A stretch of 64,000 bases of DNA, taken from Macrocystis pyrifera. Lineage: Eukaryota; Sar; Phaeophyceae; Laminariales; Laminariaceae. Shown here one piece after another: positions 24,132 to 35,622 of the stretch. The notes below the pieces were generated by a model. That model made no database searches. It was not told where the DNA came from and saw nothing but the letters and a program-made list of their open reading frames with translations. Made by a program: the position numbers and the translations under genes. How positions within the stretch are numbered: position 1 is the first letter of the stretch; the number at the start of each line of letters is the position of its first letter. The stretch covers positions 3,335,001 through 3,399,000 of the forward strand of contig JASSKH010000036.1 of assembly GCA_031763025.1 (NCBI GenBank), given 5' to 3'.

Positions 24132-24638
24132 CTATGCTAGATGAAAGTCGACCCAAGACAGCGATAACGACGATAACTGAGAGGTGAGCAAGAAGTGGCG
24201 CCAGCGCGCTACAAGGAAAGCACAACACACACACGAAACAGTCGTACCACGCTCACGTCCATAGTGCTCGTCTTTTTCAAGGACTGGGCGGAGCAAGTCG
24301 GCGAGCTTCGCGAAACTCTCTTCAGGCATCCGAAAAGTCCTCCGGAAAGCTTTCCGGCGACGGAGGTCTTCCCTCAACTCTGCCCACGAGAGCCGGTACG
24401 GCTCATGGATCGGCGATCGTCTCTTGGGAACATGTGGTGTAGCTCCTGCTGTCATGAACATGCCCAGCACGACGAGAGCAGCAGCGTCGTCGTGCTGGAT
24501 CGCCTTCAGCATGTTTCTGCGCCTCGCTTCTGGAAAATTATAGGGGTTGAATCGCTGCTCGTACGACTCAACGACGAGTCCTCCGGAGACCCGGACCGCT
24601 TCCTTCCACCTTCCATAATATGTGACCTCCCTGGCCAA
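24132..24638 (-). pseudogene. Truncated Harbinger (HARBI1-like) transposase, N-terminal part
   Basis: The minus frame contains SPIHEPYRLSWAELREDLRR, KAFRRTFRMPEESFAKLADL and LRPVLEKDEHYGRERG, the helical region that precedes the DDE nuclease in HARBI1-type transposases (FR..FRM..ESF..L...LRP.L). After GRERG the frame drifts; a second frame (24234-24025) then gives ALAPLL and LGRLSSSIVSV, recalling the WLAGGSY..I...GVS.STV segment, so a frameshift is likely near 24215. The three DDE residues are absent. The first codon of the open frame is TTG, so the true start is unknown and an upstream exon or start may exist. Confidence 0.6.
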
Positions 24639-24876
24639 CGTCTCAAGCTACCCGCTTGTCCCAGCGTCGAGCGACGGCGCGGGTTGGAACACTGCCTCGA
24701 ATATCGTGAAAATCGTGAAAGGTGTGATTGGTTTTCCAAAATTTGGAACGGGAACACTTCGTGATTTTTCAGGGGCTGAAGAATTTCCAAAATTACGACA
24801 GAACGCCTCCGTATCTTTATACAGATTTCCAATATTTGGAAAATTTGGAAAAAAAAGACATCGATTAGAACGGCCC

Positions 24877-25598
24877 TAACGAACAAAAAAAATCACGATT
24901 CGTGATTTTTTTGTCGTGAATCACGACAAAAAAAATCACGATTCATGACATCAATTGTTTTAGCTTTTCCCTAAAAAAAAACAAAATCACGATTCGTGAC
25001 ATTTGTCGTGTCTCAAAATACGCCTGATCAAGGCACTACGCAACCCACGTGCACCAACGGTATCCGATGGTCGGCATAGGGGCATGGAAGACTCTGCTTC
25101 GTACGCCGCTTGTGGACAACGGGCGGCTGCCCAAAGATACCGCTGGGCGCGGGCTAACGAGGAGGTTGTGGCCTCGAAATTTCCAGGAGGAGGAGCCACT
25201 GCTGGAAGACAAAAACGAAAATGACCTGGGGATGTCACAGGCCAGGCGGGGCAGACGGCCTGGGAGATGGAATCTCGCGAAACGAGCTTGGCCGACGGCC
25301 GGTGAAGTTGGAATCTCGCAGGCTGGGTCAGGCTTCGGCCCGCGATTCGAGTATGTCACGGGCTGGGCCAGGTGCGGACGGCCCAGCCCGGCCTGGCCGT
25401 GCCCCACTCTCGAGAGTTTGGTCCACACCCCCAAAAAACGTTGGGTTTGAAATATCAGAACTTTAAGTATTTGAAAATATCACGAAACGCGACGTTTTTC
25501 GGCTTTTTTCGTTAGAACTGAAATGTCACGGATCGTGATCTTTTGGCATGCCTAAAAATCACGAATCGTGATTTTTTTTCGGTTCGTTAGGAATGGAC
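24877..25598. mobile_element. Inverted-repeat element interrupted by the Harbinger copy
   Basis: The left arm taacgaacaaaaaaaatcac (24877) and right arm (complement at about 25570-25589) form a long inverted repeat built on the palindrome tcacgattcgtga. If the Harbinger element and one TAA are taken out, the left arm extends to ggccactcc (22923-22931), matching the complement of ggaatggac (25590-25598). The inverted repeat is thus continuous across the insertion point. The interior of about 500 bp (25036-25450) is GC-rich and open in several frames but shows no known domain. Confidence 0.65.
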
Positions 25599-25599
25599 A

Positions 25600-26790
25600 T
25601 ATTTTTGGGTCTTCAAATTATTATGCCGGATTTCGAGGTGGAAATACCAGGATACACACGACACAATCCAGTGCCTGGTATTTATTACAGGTGTGTCCGT
25701 ACTGCTGTGCTGTCTGTGTTTTTCAAGAGCAGGATATATATGATGCCAAGAATATTTACGGTTATGAGATTCACCAACGACGGCGTATAGGTAGTAGGTA
25801 CAGCAGCAGCAGTAGATGTTCGTTCGTGTTGGTTCAGCACAAATGTCTATGTTGTGCATGATGCATCGCAGATGTGACTACTGCAGGTATTGCTGAGGTC
25901 GCGCCTCATTACCACCAATTACTAGTACAATAATGCGCCCACACCCTTCTTTTCAACTTCGCCGGCAACGACAATAATACTCGCAAGAAAATGTTGACCG
26001 TCCGAGTCCTTGCTCAGCTTCGCGACTGCGGCGTGTTTGGTGCCCGCGTGGCTCTTCATACAGTACATCCATTCCCAATGGTCAGGACAGTATATGCACT
26101 TCAGCGGCGCATTTGTACACGGTAAACTCGAGGAAGGTGTCTGTGGTGTACTAAGCTCATCATGTCGCCTGCACTGCACTACTCACGTAACCTAGACTGC
26201 CGGATTGCTCAGTTTATCATCAAGTGACTTGTAATGTATAGGTATTAGTGTTGCGTCGTTGTTGATATAGGATTTAGTATACCAGGAGAATTCCCTCCCC
26301 CCTCCCCCCCCCTGGCGGGCCCAAAATGATAAAATGGAGTGTGGGTCCAGGAATATGTCTTTGCCTACCCTTCTTGTGGTCATGATTTTTTTTTTTTTTT
26401 TTTTTTTGCGTGGGTAGGCACAATTCGACCGGATTCGACAAGGGAATAATGTGCTGGACAATTCTTGCGCAAAAACGCACGTACCTCAGCAGAGGCTAGT
26501 AGGGAGGGGGGAGAGGTGCCTACTATGTGACACGGAATCGTACGTAGGACTGTTAATAGGAGGGACCAGGAGCAAATAGGGCGAAGGCAACTACTTACTT
26601 GTATGTTGTATGTGATAAAAAAAACGCAAACAACGGGATCACACGAGTAGCCGTTGGTTTCCTGCTTGAGAAGAATAGTCTTTCCGATGAGAACGACAAT
26701 CGATTTGCTGTTTGCCGAATGGAAACGCGAAGTTTCCATAAAAAATTGAATTCCACAGATATACCCGTTAGAATTTTCAGTCACAGCTTG
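25600..26790. other. No gene seen; poly(T) tract
   Basis: A copy of the short module ttcaaattattatgccg (25613-25629) and a T22 run at 26386-26407 are the only notable items. Open frames are short or are translations of the T-run. Confidence 0.5.
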
Positions 26791-26802
26791 AGGTCCCCTA
26801 GC

Positions 26803-27090
26803 AATCTGGGAGAAGGGATCTTTAGGTTGGTAGGCTGTTCAGGTATTTCGGTTCCTGTTGGGATCAAGGTACGGGCGAAGACCCAACCCAACCCCTGACT
26901 CTAACCCTAACCCTAACCCTAACCCCAAACCGCAGCAAAAACGGGCCAAAACTGGTCATAAACGCGGCTGTGCCGCGTTTTCATCGAACCAGGAAATTTC
27001 TCAATTGCAGACCTCAATTCCGAAGTGTAGACCGCGCTACGCAATTTTCAAGTCAAAAACACCCCTAAAGATCCCTTCTCCCAGATTGCG
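26803..27090. repeat. 26-bp inverted repeat enclosing a telomere-like block
   Basis: gcaatctgggagaagggatc followed by tttagg (26803-26828) is exactly complementary to 27065-27090. Between them, 26901-26926 carries four consecutive CCCTAA units (TTAGGG on the minus strand), preceded by related CCAACCC words. An AACGCGG-CTGTG-CCGCGTT hairpin lies at about 26960-26978. The whole is about 290 bp. It may be a small inverted-repeat element that captured telomeric sequence or a scar of a break healed with telomere repeats. Confidence 0.85.
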
Positions 27091-27830
27091 AAACCTACTC
27101 GAGGTCACGCTTCTTATTAAAACGGAAAGTTCCAAACTTTTGGAAAAGCCCAAAAAAAGCAATTATTATGGGGCCGATGTTGGGCCAAGATCGGCTTCAG
27201 AAAAACTGAGGTGGATGCTGAGTTCGAAGCGGCGACATTCCGAGTTCTCGACAACTCGACAGACATCGATCGACAAAGCCAACGACTGCGTCACAAATTC
27301 TAAACGGAGTGCGCTCATTAGGGGCTCCGACCCACCCTAGGGTTACCGCGTTCACACAATGGCCAATGACATGTGGCGGGCGCTGGCCAGGTTTGTGATA
27401 AGAAAAAACAATTGGCCGCTGGTGTGCACTACGCACCAAATTTCTCAATCCGTCTCTAATGGCAAAAAATAGGCTTTTGTTTAGCTTCGGGAGGATACCG
27501 TAGGACGCCGCCGGCAAGCTCTAACCCCCTAGACCATGTATCCACCTGATATCTTCGAGGCCGTCATCTATACTCATTGGCCTTGCCAGGCACCAAACGG
27601 GTCGGCCGTGGACTGAGTCTATGTCGAGATCGAGCGTATATCGTCGTACGAGCTGATTTGTATCAGCGTGTTGACAATTTGCAACCGGAAAAACAAATAA
27701 AAAAAAAAACAACAAATTGCCCCGCCTGTAGCCGTTAGAAAAAAAAAAGAAGAAACAGATCAACCATGTTTTCCCTTTTTTCCCACAGCAGCGGTACGAG
27801 GATATCTTTGGCTGTTCTTTTTTTTTAAGC
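27091..27830. other. No gene recognised
   Basis: Contains A-runs and T-runs (27700-27830) and open frames without known domains, including 27521-27907 on minus which partly overlaps family X. Confidence 0.5.
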
Positions 27831-27835
27831 ACGTC

Positions 27836-28175
27836 ACCTGCTAGTTTAACCGATCGGTCGATACTCAACTTTGCAATCTGCGTGATGACCGTTCGAGCTT
27901 TTTCCATTATTTCCCCCGCGATTGACTACTGGCCGGTGACTCCTCTGGATGCTACCAGGGTCGACGAGACGATAAGACTTACAGGTGTAGTGGAACCCGA
28001 TCTCGATTTCGAATTGATTTCGGCCAATACCATTTCGTGCACTGAAACAGTAGATCGCACGTGAGGGCCGGGGTACACAAGACAATCGAGAGTTGGTTTA
28101 TAGCAGTTCACGCGCGACAGGCACACCAAGACACTGGAAATTTCAAATGCTCCCTTTATATCTTGCAGCAGGTCA
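27836..28175 (-). repeat. Family X copy (inverted relative to 9115)
   Basis: Read on the minus strand, this aligns with 9115-9470: ccagtgtcttggtgtgc, tgtcttgtgtaccccggccc, tcacgtg, ggccgaaatcaatt, cgtcgaccctgg, tagtcaatcgcg and caaagttgagtatcgaccga appear in the same order. It is better preserved than the 9.1 kb copy (for example ctggtagcatccag). The open frames here are not conserved between copies. Confidence 0.85.
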
Positions 28176-28604
28176 TGACGTACAAATATGTGTTTGTTGG
28201 TGAATCTCACTGTCGTACATATGAAGAGGCCTCTTCTGCTCTTGATAAATGACAAAACACACAGCAGTATGCGCTCATCTTGATTGGTTTGTTTTCACAG
28301 AAACTTCGCGTTTGTCCATCGTCATTGCAGGTTCTTCTTTTTTAGGAGTTGTGTATCTCTTACAATCAATATTTAACCTATAGTACGTTCTTGATGATAT
28401 ATTAATAGGGCGGCCGTAATTAATTAAGGCGACACATGCACCCTCAGGAATGCGTCGTCAAATACCGGTGGGGTAGGCGTTTCGGCAACATGTACATACT
28501 ACTTGGAAGGGATTTGCAACCAAGACCCGTAATCTGACGTTTTAGACCTGCTGCAACATTTATTTACAATCAACATCAAATAACAGGATGGCTGGCATCA
28601 TACA

Positions 28605-28760
28605 AACTTTCCAGTGTCTTACGTGCCCTGGCCCTCACGTCTGTACTGCTGTAAACACACTTTCGGATGTCTTCTGTACCCCGGCCCTCACGTGCGAGCT
28701 GCTGTTTCAGTGAACGAGACGGTACTGGCCCAAATCAACTGGAAATCGAGCTTGCAGGTA
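28605..28760 (+). repeat. Family X copy, partial
   Basis: Shares tttccagtgtctt, gctgtaaa, gatgtcttctgtaccccggc, cctcacgtg, tttcagtgaacgag, ggtactggcc and aatcaactggaaatcgag with the left arm at 9160-9300. It contains its own short internal duplication of the ccctggccctcacgt segment (28626 and 28678) and stops before the cgtcgaccctgg segment. Confidence 0.75.
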
Positions 28761-28939
28761 TTGTTATTATGTTTGCCATCAGACATTGTGTAGTGTTGTT
28801 CTAAAAACGACTAAGGAACAGAAAGGAAGTGCGGAACTCTCCAGAATAAAAAGCGTGGCAGTATGATACGTCAAATAAAAACCGATGTGGCGCAAACGAA
28901 AACTACCACCCCTCCATCTCATCTACCAAGAAACGACCA

Positions 28940-29880
28940 CTCCCCTCCTCAAGCGCTCCCTAGGAAGCATATACCAAAAAGCCGCCGACCATCAAAATGG
29001 TTATTGATTTATCACTGCTACGAGCGTGTTTCGACGCGCAGAAAGCCGGGCGGTGTGTTGCTGGTCTACACTGCTATCGGTTATAGCTGGCAGCGAGTCG
29101 CTGCGGTCTCTCTCTCTCTGTAGCTCTTCTGCCTCCTACAACCCGTCCCCCCACATACTACTACGGTTACTTCCCGTACCCGTGATCCTGCCACTTCCAA
29201 CCACGAAGGCCCAGTCCTCCCCCCCAAGCACTCTCGAAGAAGCACCCCCCAGCAATCCCGGAGACGCATATGCCAAAACCCCGCTGTCCATTAAAATGGC
29301 TGTTTTTTTTAACTGCTACGCGCATATTTCAACGCGCAGAAGGCCGGCCGTGTTGCTGGTCTACACTGCTATCGGCAGTACCTAGCAGAGAGTCCCTGCC
29401 TTCTTGCTCTCTCTGTAGCTCTTCTACCTTCTCCAACCCCTCCCCCACAAACTACTACCACTACCATTGCAATACTGCTACTTCCCGCACCCGACCCTGC
29501 CACTTCCAACCGCAAGGGCCCAGTCTTCCTTTCCAAGCACTTCCCAAGAAACATCTACCAAAACCCCGCTGTCCATCGAAATATCTGGTTTATAACTGCT
29601 ACGCGCCCATGTATCAACGTGCAGAAGGTGCGGCGGTGTTGCTGGCCAACACTGCTATCGGTAGTACCTAGGAGAGAATCCCTTCAGTCTCGCTCTCTCT
29701 GTAGTTTCTTGCACCTTCTTCTCGCCCCCCCTCCCCCCCCCCCCCAGACATACTACCACTGCCTTCACTCCCGTACCTCTGACCCTGCCACCTTCGACCA
29801 CAAGGGCCTAGTCCTCCTTCCCAACCTCTCCCGAAGAAGCATCTACCAAAACCCCGTCGCCCATCAAAATGGCTGGTTAT
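28940..29880. repeat. Satellite: about three tandem units of about 290 bp
   Basis: Units begin near 28972, 29269, 29556 and (partial) 29846, each with accaaaaccccgctgtccat-type sequence, then a taactgctacgcg segment, a gtgttgctggtctacactgc segment, a ctctctctgtagctctt segment and a C-rich segment ending in cactcccgaagaagc-like words. Spacings are about 297, 288 and 290 bp. Overlapping plus-strand open frames repeat the same peptide pattern, which reflects the satellite rather than a gene. The last unit runs directly into a family X fragment. Confidence 0.85.
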
Positions 29881-29884
29881 TGTC

Positions 29885-30010
29885 TCATCAACCCTGGCAG
29901 CAGCCAGGGGAGGCACCGGCCAGTAGTCAATCGCGGGGGAAATGATGGACAACGCGCGAACGGGTACACGCAGCTTTCAAAGTTGAGTATATCGACTATT
30001 TTCGTGTGCC
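29885..30010 (+). repeat. Family X copy, internal segment
   Basis: Contains tcatcaaccctggcagc, ggccagtagtcaatcgcggg, aaatgatgga, aacgcgcg, acgcagctttcaaagttgag, the same order as 9330-9425. It abuts the 290-bp satellite without a spacer. Confidence 0.8.
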
Positions 30011-32370
30011 CCAAGACGGAAAACAAAAGTTTCACTCCATTTTCAGTACGATTTAAATAAATTGAAATTCCGATCCATTTATTTTAATCGGTCGGACTCA
30101 AAGATGACGACGTATTTCATAGTTTCATAAAAATAATATCAATAGTTGATGCGAATGAACAAGACTCCTGAACTTCGTGGCCTTTTCCCCCTTTTTTTAG
30201 GGTCTTACAACTTACTACCCATCATGGGAACGTAGTTTTGCCCCCCGCAGCATCTTCGACGACGACTCGAAAAGAGACACTATTTCTATGGCATGACAAG
30301 AAAACCAAAATCACGGCGAATCGAATTACTGCGTTGTTGTTGTTTTTTTACGAAGTAGGAAGCACAGGAGTTTTACCACGGGAGTTCGAAAACCAAATCC
30401 CGCGCAAAAAACCCGTCGTCATACTACGCTTCTTACTTCGTAAAAAGAAAACAACACCGTCATTCGATCCGCCTTGATTTCGTCCTTCGTATGGTGCTTT
30501 GTTATTATTTACTCCTCATTCGTCATTCTGTTCTGTTATTATGGTTGATTCACCGCGATTCCACGATCCGCGGGATTAACCCCGGGGAAGGCCCTGAAGA
30601 AAACAACCTCCCCCAACTGAACGTTTGCAGTTCTCTTGCGGACAGCTACAGCTCTTCACAGCAACCTACAGCCCGCGAAATTGAGGGATGCTCCTGATGG
30701 GGTGTGAGGGCGTCGGGTGCGCCAGACGGCTGTCGTAGGCACAGCTAGAAACGACTCACGAGGTGTTTTCGTGTACTCCAAGTTGCGGGCGAGGACTGTA
30801 GCACAAAAAGCTCGTTGAAGCGCTAAGCATTTTTTTTCTTTTCACAGGCGGGAGCACAGTACAAGGTGGCTACATCGCCGATAAACAAATGCCCTTCACT
30901 AAAAGATCTTTTCTTTTCGTGTGCCTTTCGTGTGCTCGAAGACTGAAAACATATGCATCGCTCTATTTCCAGAACGCATTTAAATACAGTGAAATTCAGG
31001 TCATTTATTTTGTTGCTTTGGTGAGATTGAACCTCCGAATCGAAAAATAAATAATTAAAGCAAGTTTCCTCGATTTTGTATATTTTAAACGAGGGTCTCA
31101 TGCGGGTCACTACGTCAAAAACACGAACAGCACGCAAAAACCGGCTCGAAAGCAAAACAAATGTTTCGATTTTGTCGTGGTCTCGGTTCACGGGCAAATA
31201 CAACTGTTGAAAAGGGCTATCTTGCAAAATCGTACAACTTGCCGGCTTTATTTGTTGGTTTTGCCCAATGAGCGTTCCCAAACCACGGAGTGAGAACCTA
31301 CACCCCACACGAGAAGTATGGTATCGTGCTTCATTCGTCGATCTGTTCAGGGTGATTCAACGCAATTCCATGGTCCGTGGGAGTAATCCCGGGGAAGGCC
31401 CTATTTTGTTTGTCTCATTTCCGACCTCTGCAGCACCTCTAAGTCGAGGTGTAGGCCTCTCTGCTGAGAACCTGCGGCAGGACAATCTCGAGAGAAGCAC
31501 AAGCTGTTGTGATGAACGTCTTTCGAGTCACGGTTGCTCTCCGGTAGGCACGAACCAGTCAAAGTTCTAAACGCAGCGCGTTAAAATAGCGACGTTTGTT
31601 GTTTGTTGCGATAAAACATCTAGGGATTATAGAGTCACCGGAAACCTGAAAACGCTTGGGTGCCAGCGTGGCCTTAACGCTTTTAGAACTGCGGTCCCGT
31701 TTTGGGGATAACCCAGTCAAAATCCAAGTACTTTGGCCCCCAAACGGGACTGCAGTCCTAATAGGTTGAAGGTTGGCTGGGTGGGTGGGTGGATGGGGAC
31801 GGGTTGTTATAATTAAATAAATTTGCAAAAGAGGGACGCCAAGCCAAAAAATAGCTACGAGAACAAAAAGCGAAGAACGAACACCCCACGCGAGAAGCGA
31901 GACCATGGCGACAACCACAGCTACCAACGCCCCGAAGACTGGACAGCCAGAAGACGATGAGCAGAAAACACGCAAACAGCATGGCTCTGGTGTCAGTCAA
32001 TGCATTGCAGCAGCGTTCATTACCGCATCCAAAACCGCGACCCATGGCGCCGTCCTGGTTAAATTTGGTGCTGCTGTGTGCAGTAGAAACGGTATGTCCG
32101 TTGTTGCAAGCGTTGATGCCTTTCGAACAAACCCACGTTCGTTATCCAGCACAAATCTCACACTTCAGAGTACCGGTGCCATTACAGCAGCAGACGGAGT
32201 ATTATCGGCTAGCCGTTAGGGCACACCCCGCTCTTTTTTTCAGGGCTGGGCGCCGCCTTTACCGCAGCTGGTTGGTACATCACAGCTGGTGCTCCACCTT
32301 GACAATTGGCTCGTTGTCGCTTGTGATTTTATTTACTGTAGCTTTTGTTTTTCACTGGTATTTTCGTTCG
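30011..32370. other. No gene recognised; short direct repeats
   Basis: Two direct repeats are visible. A segment attcgtc..tctgtt..gggtgattcaacgc..ttcc and ggaaggccct occurs at about 30517-30597 and 31335-31405. A segment atttaaata..gtgaaattc..gtcatttatttt occurs at about 30050-30085 and 30978-31012. They suggest a diverged pair of an unknown element. The open frames 31559-31975 and 31957-32517 show no domain I know; the hydrophobic minus frame at 31758-32045 is not supported by any motif. Confidence 0.45.
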
Positions 32371-32389
32371 TACTCCATCCTCCTTTACA

Positions 32390-32605
32390 TCAGAGGTCCC
32401 GCCACATATATCACGAGGAGTATCTTAGCATCAAACCCCGGGTCGTATCTTAGCATCACGACTGCCTCGCAAGACGAGCCATACCCACATCCCAGAAGGC
32501 TCAGGCATACCAAATAATGCCTAGATATATAATACGAAACCCCAGATTATATATGAAACCGTCAGATATCCCCAGACCAGTATCGAGTACAGAGTATCAC
32601 AAACA
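32390..32605 (-). repeat. 3' LTR of copia A
   Basis: 216 bp aligned without gaps to 39310-39525 at a constant offset of 6920, with roughly a dozen to two dozen substitutions (for example gggtcgtatc versus gggttgtacc). Similarity fades over a few bases to the left of 32390, so the outer edge is uncertain by about 15 bp. Confidence 0.85.
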
Positions 32606-33422
32606 ACCCCCCTACTCTGTGCTAGATACGACAGGTCCCGAACGGCTATAATCACATGCTGCCTGACAACATTGGCAAGTCCCAAAGTATATCATAAATA
32701 AATGCCAACGTAAAACGATCTCTACTTCCACCATGAACAATTGCCAGGGTAAAAGGCAATCTCAATATCATATCTGGGTCAATCCCAACTTCCACCAGAA
32801 GATAATTGCCACGGCACGGAAGTTCCAAATTCCATCACGGAGAATTGTCAATGTAAAACGGCAACCCTATTTCCATCATGAATAGTTGCCAAGGTAGAAC
32901 GGCAATCCCAATACCAAATCTGTTCAACACAATGCCAGTGTAGATCCCCCCAAAATACAGCGAGACAGTAGCTACGGGAAGGGAAAGGTCCAACAAACGT
33001 GGGTATGTTAGTAAAACCTTCAAAACATAAAAAATAGTAATACCGCCTAGTCACAGATAGCGTACCGTCCGTTAAAATCGGACCCCTATTGCATATTCCG
33101 TAAAAGCATAACAACGTCTCTGACATAGAGCAACTAAAGTCGAACTATATCAGCCCCCCTGCTGAGCAATCCTCTCGGAAGGATACAGAGAAGAGAACAA
33201 ACTACTGCCTGCATCTCACATTTAAACGTACTATGGATACTGGTCATCTGGGACCCCTGTACGTTGCGCATACTCAACCAATAGCCAACGTGTACGGTAC
33301 GATTCATCAAGACCATCGGCATATCCCACTGCCGTATTAACTTTACTCGACGTATGCGTACATCGCAATACTTTCTCCAATTCCCTAAAAATAGCACTTC
33401 TCCGTTCCAACCAACCAATGAC
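32606..33422 (-). other. 3' untranslated region of copia A
   Basis: Between the RNase H end and the 3' LTR. It contains repeated words around attgccaa..taaaacggcaat (three to four copies, 32720-32920). The same region, diverged, is found at 56500-57790, which ties the remnant there to this family. No protein is supported. Confidence 0.6.
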
Positions 33423-35025
33423 CTAAAATACCCGAAATAAATAAATGAAGGAATGTGACCACCTCAAGTTCATTGCAAAGTTGCGGTGAAAACGAAATGC
33501 CTCCGTGTGCAACAGTTTGGTGAGAAAGTCAGCATGCTGCTCTGCCGACCGAACGTGGACAATCTTAAACAGTGACACGCTCCCGAATGAAGTGATGGCG
33601 GACATGAACGTGCTTACTGTTGGGAGAGGTCACAGGGTTGTTCGCCAATTGTATCGCCCCCTGGGTGTCCTCCTTCACCGTGGTGCACCCAACATCGCGG
33701 TCCGGGAAAATAAAACTCCAGAGATACCGCATAAAAATCGTCTCGTGAAAACCCGTAGCCATCGCCGCGTACTCGGCCTCCGTAGACGAGAGAATGATGG
33801 ATTTCTGCGTCCTAAAGTATAACGCTACACAGGCACCAGCGCACATCACAACTCCACCAGAGACAGATCTCCGGTCGCTGGCCTCGAGTGCATAGTCTGC
33901 GTCCACTCATAGCTCCAACTGAACTCCACTGCTCAGGCCCCTCTGAACCGTAATACCGTACGTGGTCGTTGACTTAAGGTGCATCACAATGTGCAACGCC
34001 GCCTGCCAATGTAGCAACTTTGGCGCCGCAGAATACCTTTCTACGGCTCGAACTGCGTTCAGGGTGTCGGGGCGAGTCTGGTTCGCTAACCACATCAAAT
34101 GCCCCGCCAACGATCGAAAAGGTTCATCAATGTCTGGCTCGTTCTTGTCGAACCGATGGCGCTTCAGGTCAACCACCGCAGGAGTACTCTTGCCACGGGT
34201 GACACCGAACTTCAATACGGTACTCTCAGCGAAGAGCTGTTGTGATATGGTCAACGTCCCTGCATCCCAGTATCGAGAAAAGCCAGTCTCGAGAAAAACC
34301 TCAACCTGCGTACCACCGCAACTCCCCCAGGCTGTTGATAGGAACGAACTGGTTCAGATCCGCACAAAACTTGTCACCTCTGCTCTTAAGCCCCATCGCA
34401 AAAATATCATCCACATGCACTACTACTACGATAGAAACGCCCCCCGCCTCCACCAAACGCATAACACACGCATCAGCCTGCCTGACACTGCTCAAACCCA
34501 AGATCCCTCATGCCGCGTACCAGGTAGTGATGCCATTGCCGCGACGCCTGCTTCAAACCACACAGGCTGCGACACAACTTAACCACCTTGCCGGACATCG
34601 CTCCACACCCTCTCGGAAGGCGCATGTAGACGTCCTCACTTAGCTCTGACTGGACAAATGCCTGCTCGGCGTCCAAATGGCATAAATCTTCATGCCGCGT
34701 GCCAGGTAATGATACCATGGCCGCGACGCCTGCTCCAAACCATACAGGATGCGACAAAACTTAACCACCTTGCCGGATATCGCTCCACACCCCCTCGGAA
34801 GGCGCATGTAGACGTCCTCACTTAGCTCTGACTGGACAAATGCCTGCTCGGCGTCCAAATGACGTAAATCCGATCCCAAATCGCACGCGATCGCAGCGAG
34901 CAAACGAATACTCGCAACTGATGGGCACGGGGAAAAAGTCTCGAATAAATCAACGCCTACACGCTGCCCACAGCCCCTGGCCACCAGTCTGGCTTTGGTC
35001 CGCATTACTCTGCCAAATTCGTTAA
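33423..35025 (-). pseudogene. Copia A reverse transcriptase and RNase H
   Basis: Pieces in order: 35005-34640 (KARLVARGCGQRVGVDLFET, HLDAEQAFVQSELSEDVYMR), a duplicated segment 34757-34473, 34501-34301 (VVVVHVDDIFAMG, the catalytic Asp-Asp), 34254-33907 (FRSLAGHLMWLANQTRPD), 33906-33565 (DADYALEASDRRSVSGG, SSTEAEYAAMATG, KHVHVRHHFIRE) and 33605-33423 (IVHVRSAEQHADFLTK). The catalytic acidic residues of both enzymes are mostly visible, but frame changes and the 182-bp duplication break the gene. A Pro/Gln/Ser-rich spacer (35078-35569) separates it from integrase. Confidence 0.9.
34505..34868. repeat. 182-bp tandem duplication in copia A reverse transcriptase
   Basis: 34505-34686 and 34687-34868 both encode the AEQAFVQSELSEDVYMRLPR segment on minus, with scattered substitutions. 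182 is not a multiple of three, so the reading frame is shifted. Confidence 0.9.
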
Positions 35026-35622
35026 CCTTCCAACCATCGACCTACTTAGCTGAGATCACGTTGATGTTGTTTCGTTGCTACGTACCACCACCTCGCTCGT
35101 CCACCACAGCGCCGAATGTCCCCACGCGGTACAGACCGCCGAACTCAATGTCCATGGATCTCACCCGCACATGTGAAAATTCGTCCTCGCATGCTTGGAG
35201 ATACGAGCCGGGCGTTACCAACTCACTCGCGGGGCCTGAAGGCAATTCAGGGTCGGGCATGTGCGGTGGGGACTGGTCAACAATATCCATGCCGATACCC
35301 TCCCGCGCCGCTAGCTTCGAAGTGAAGCCGTGCGGCTGGCCCAGGCCCCCCTGCTGCCGCGATGCCGACCGCGTAACAGCCGGCGATACACTCGGTTGCT
35401 GCTTCTGCTGCGGCTGCTGCTGCACCGTCACCTCTGCAGTTGGCGGAGGCGCGGGCGAGGACTCCACCGGTGCACCGGTCGCGGGCGATACGGGCAGCGG
35501 CTCCTGCTGCTGTGGTAAGGACGGCGTAGCAGACAGGGGTGCGGTGGGCTCCGGTGATGCACCGGTCACAAGGGCATGGAAGACTCCGACGGTGTACCAG
35601 TTAATGGTGGCGACGGCTCGTA

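Noticed and set aside
24195-24764. 189-codon plus frame
   Set aside because: Shadow of the minus-strand Harbinger transposase fragment.
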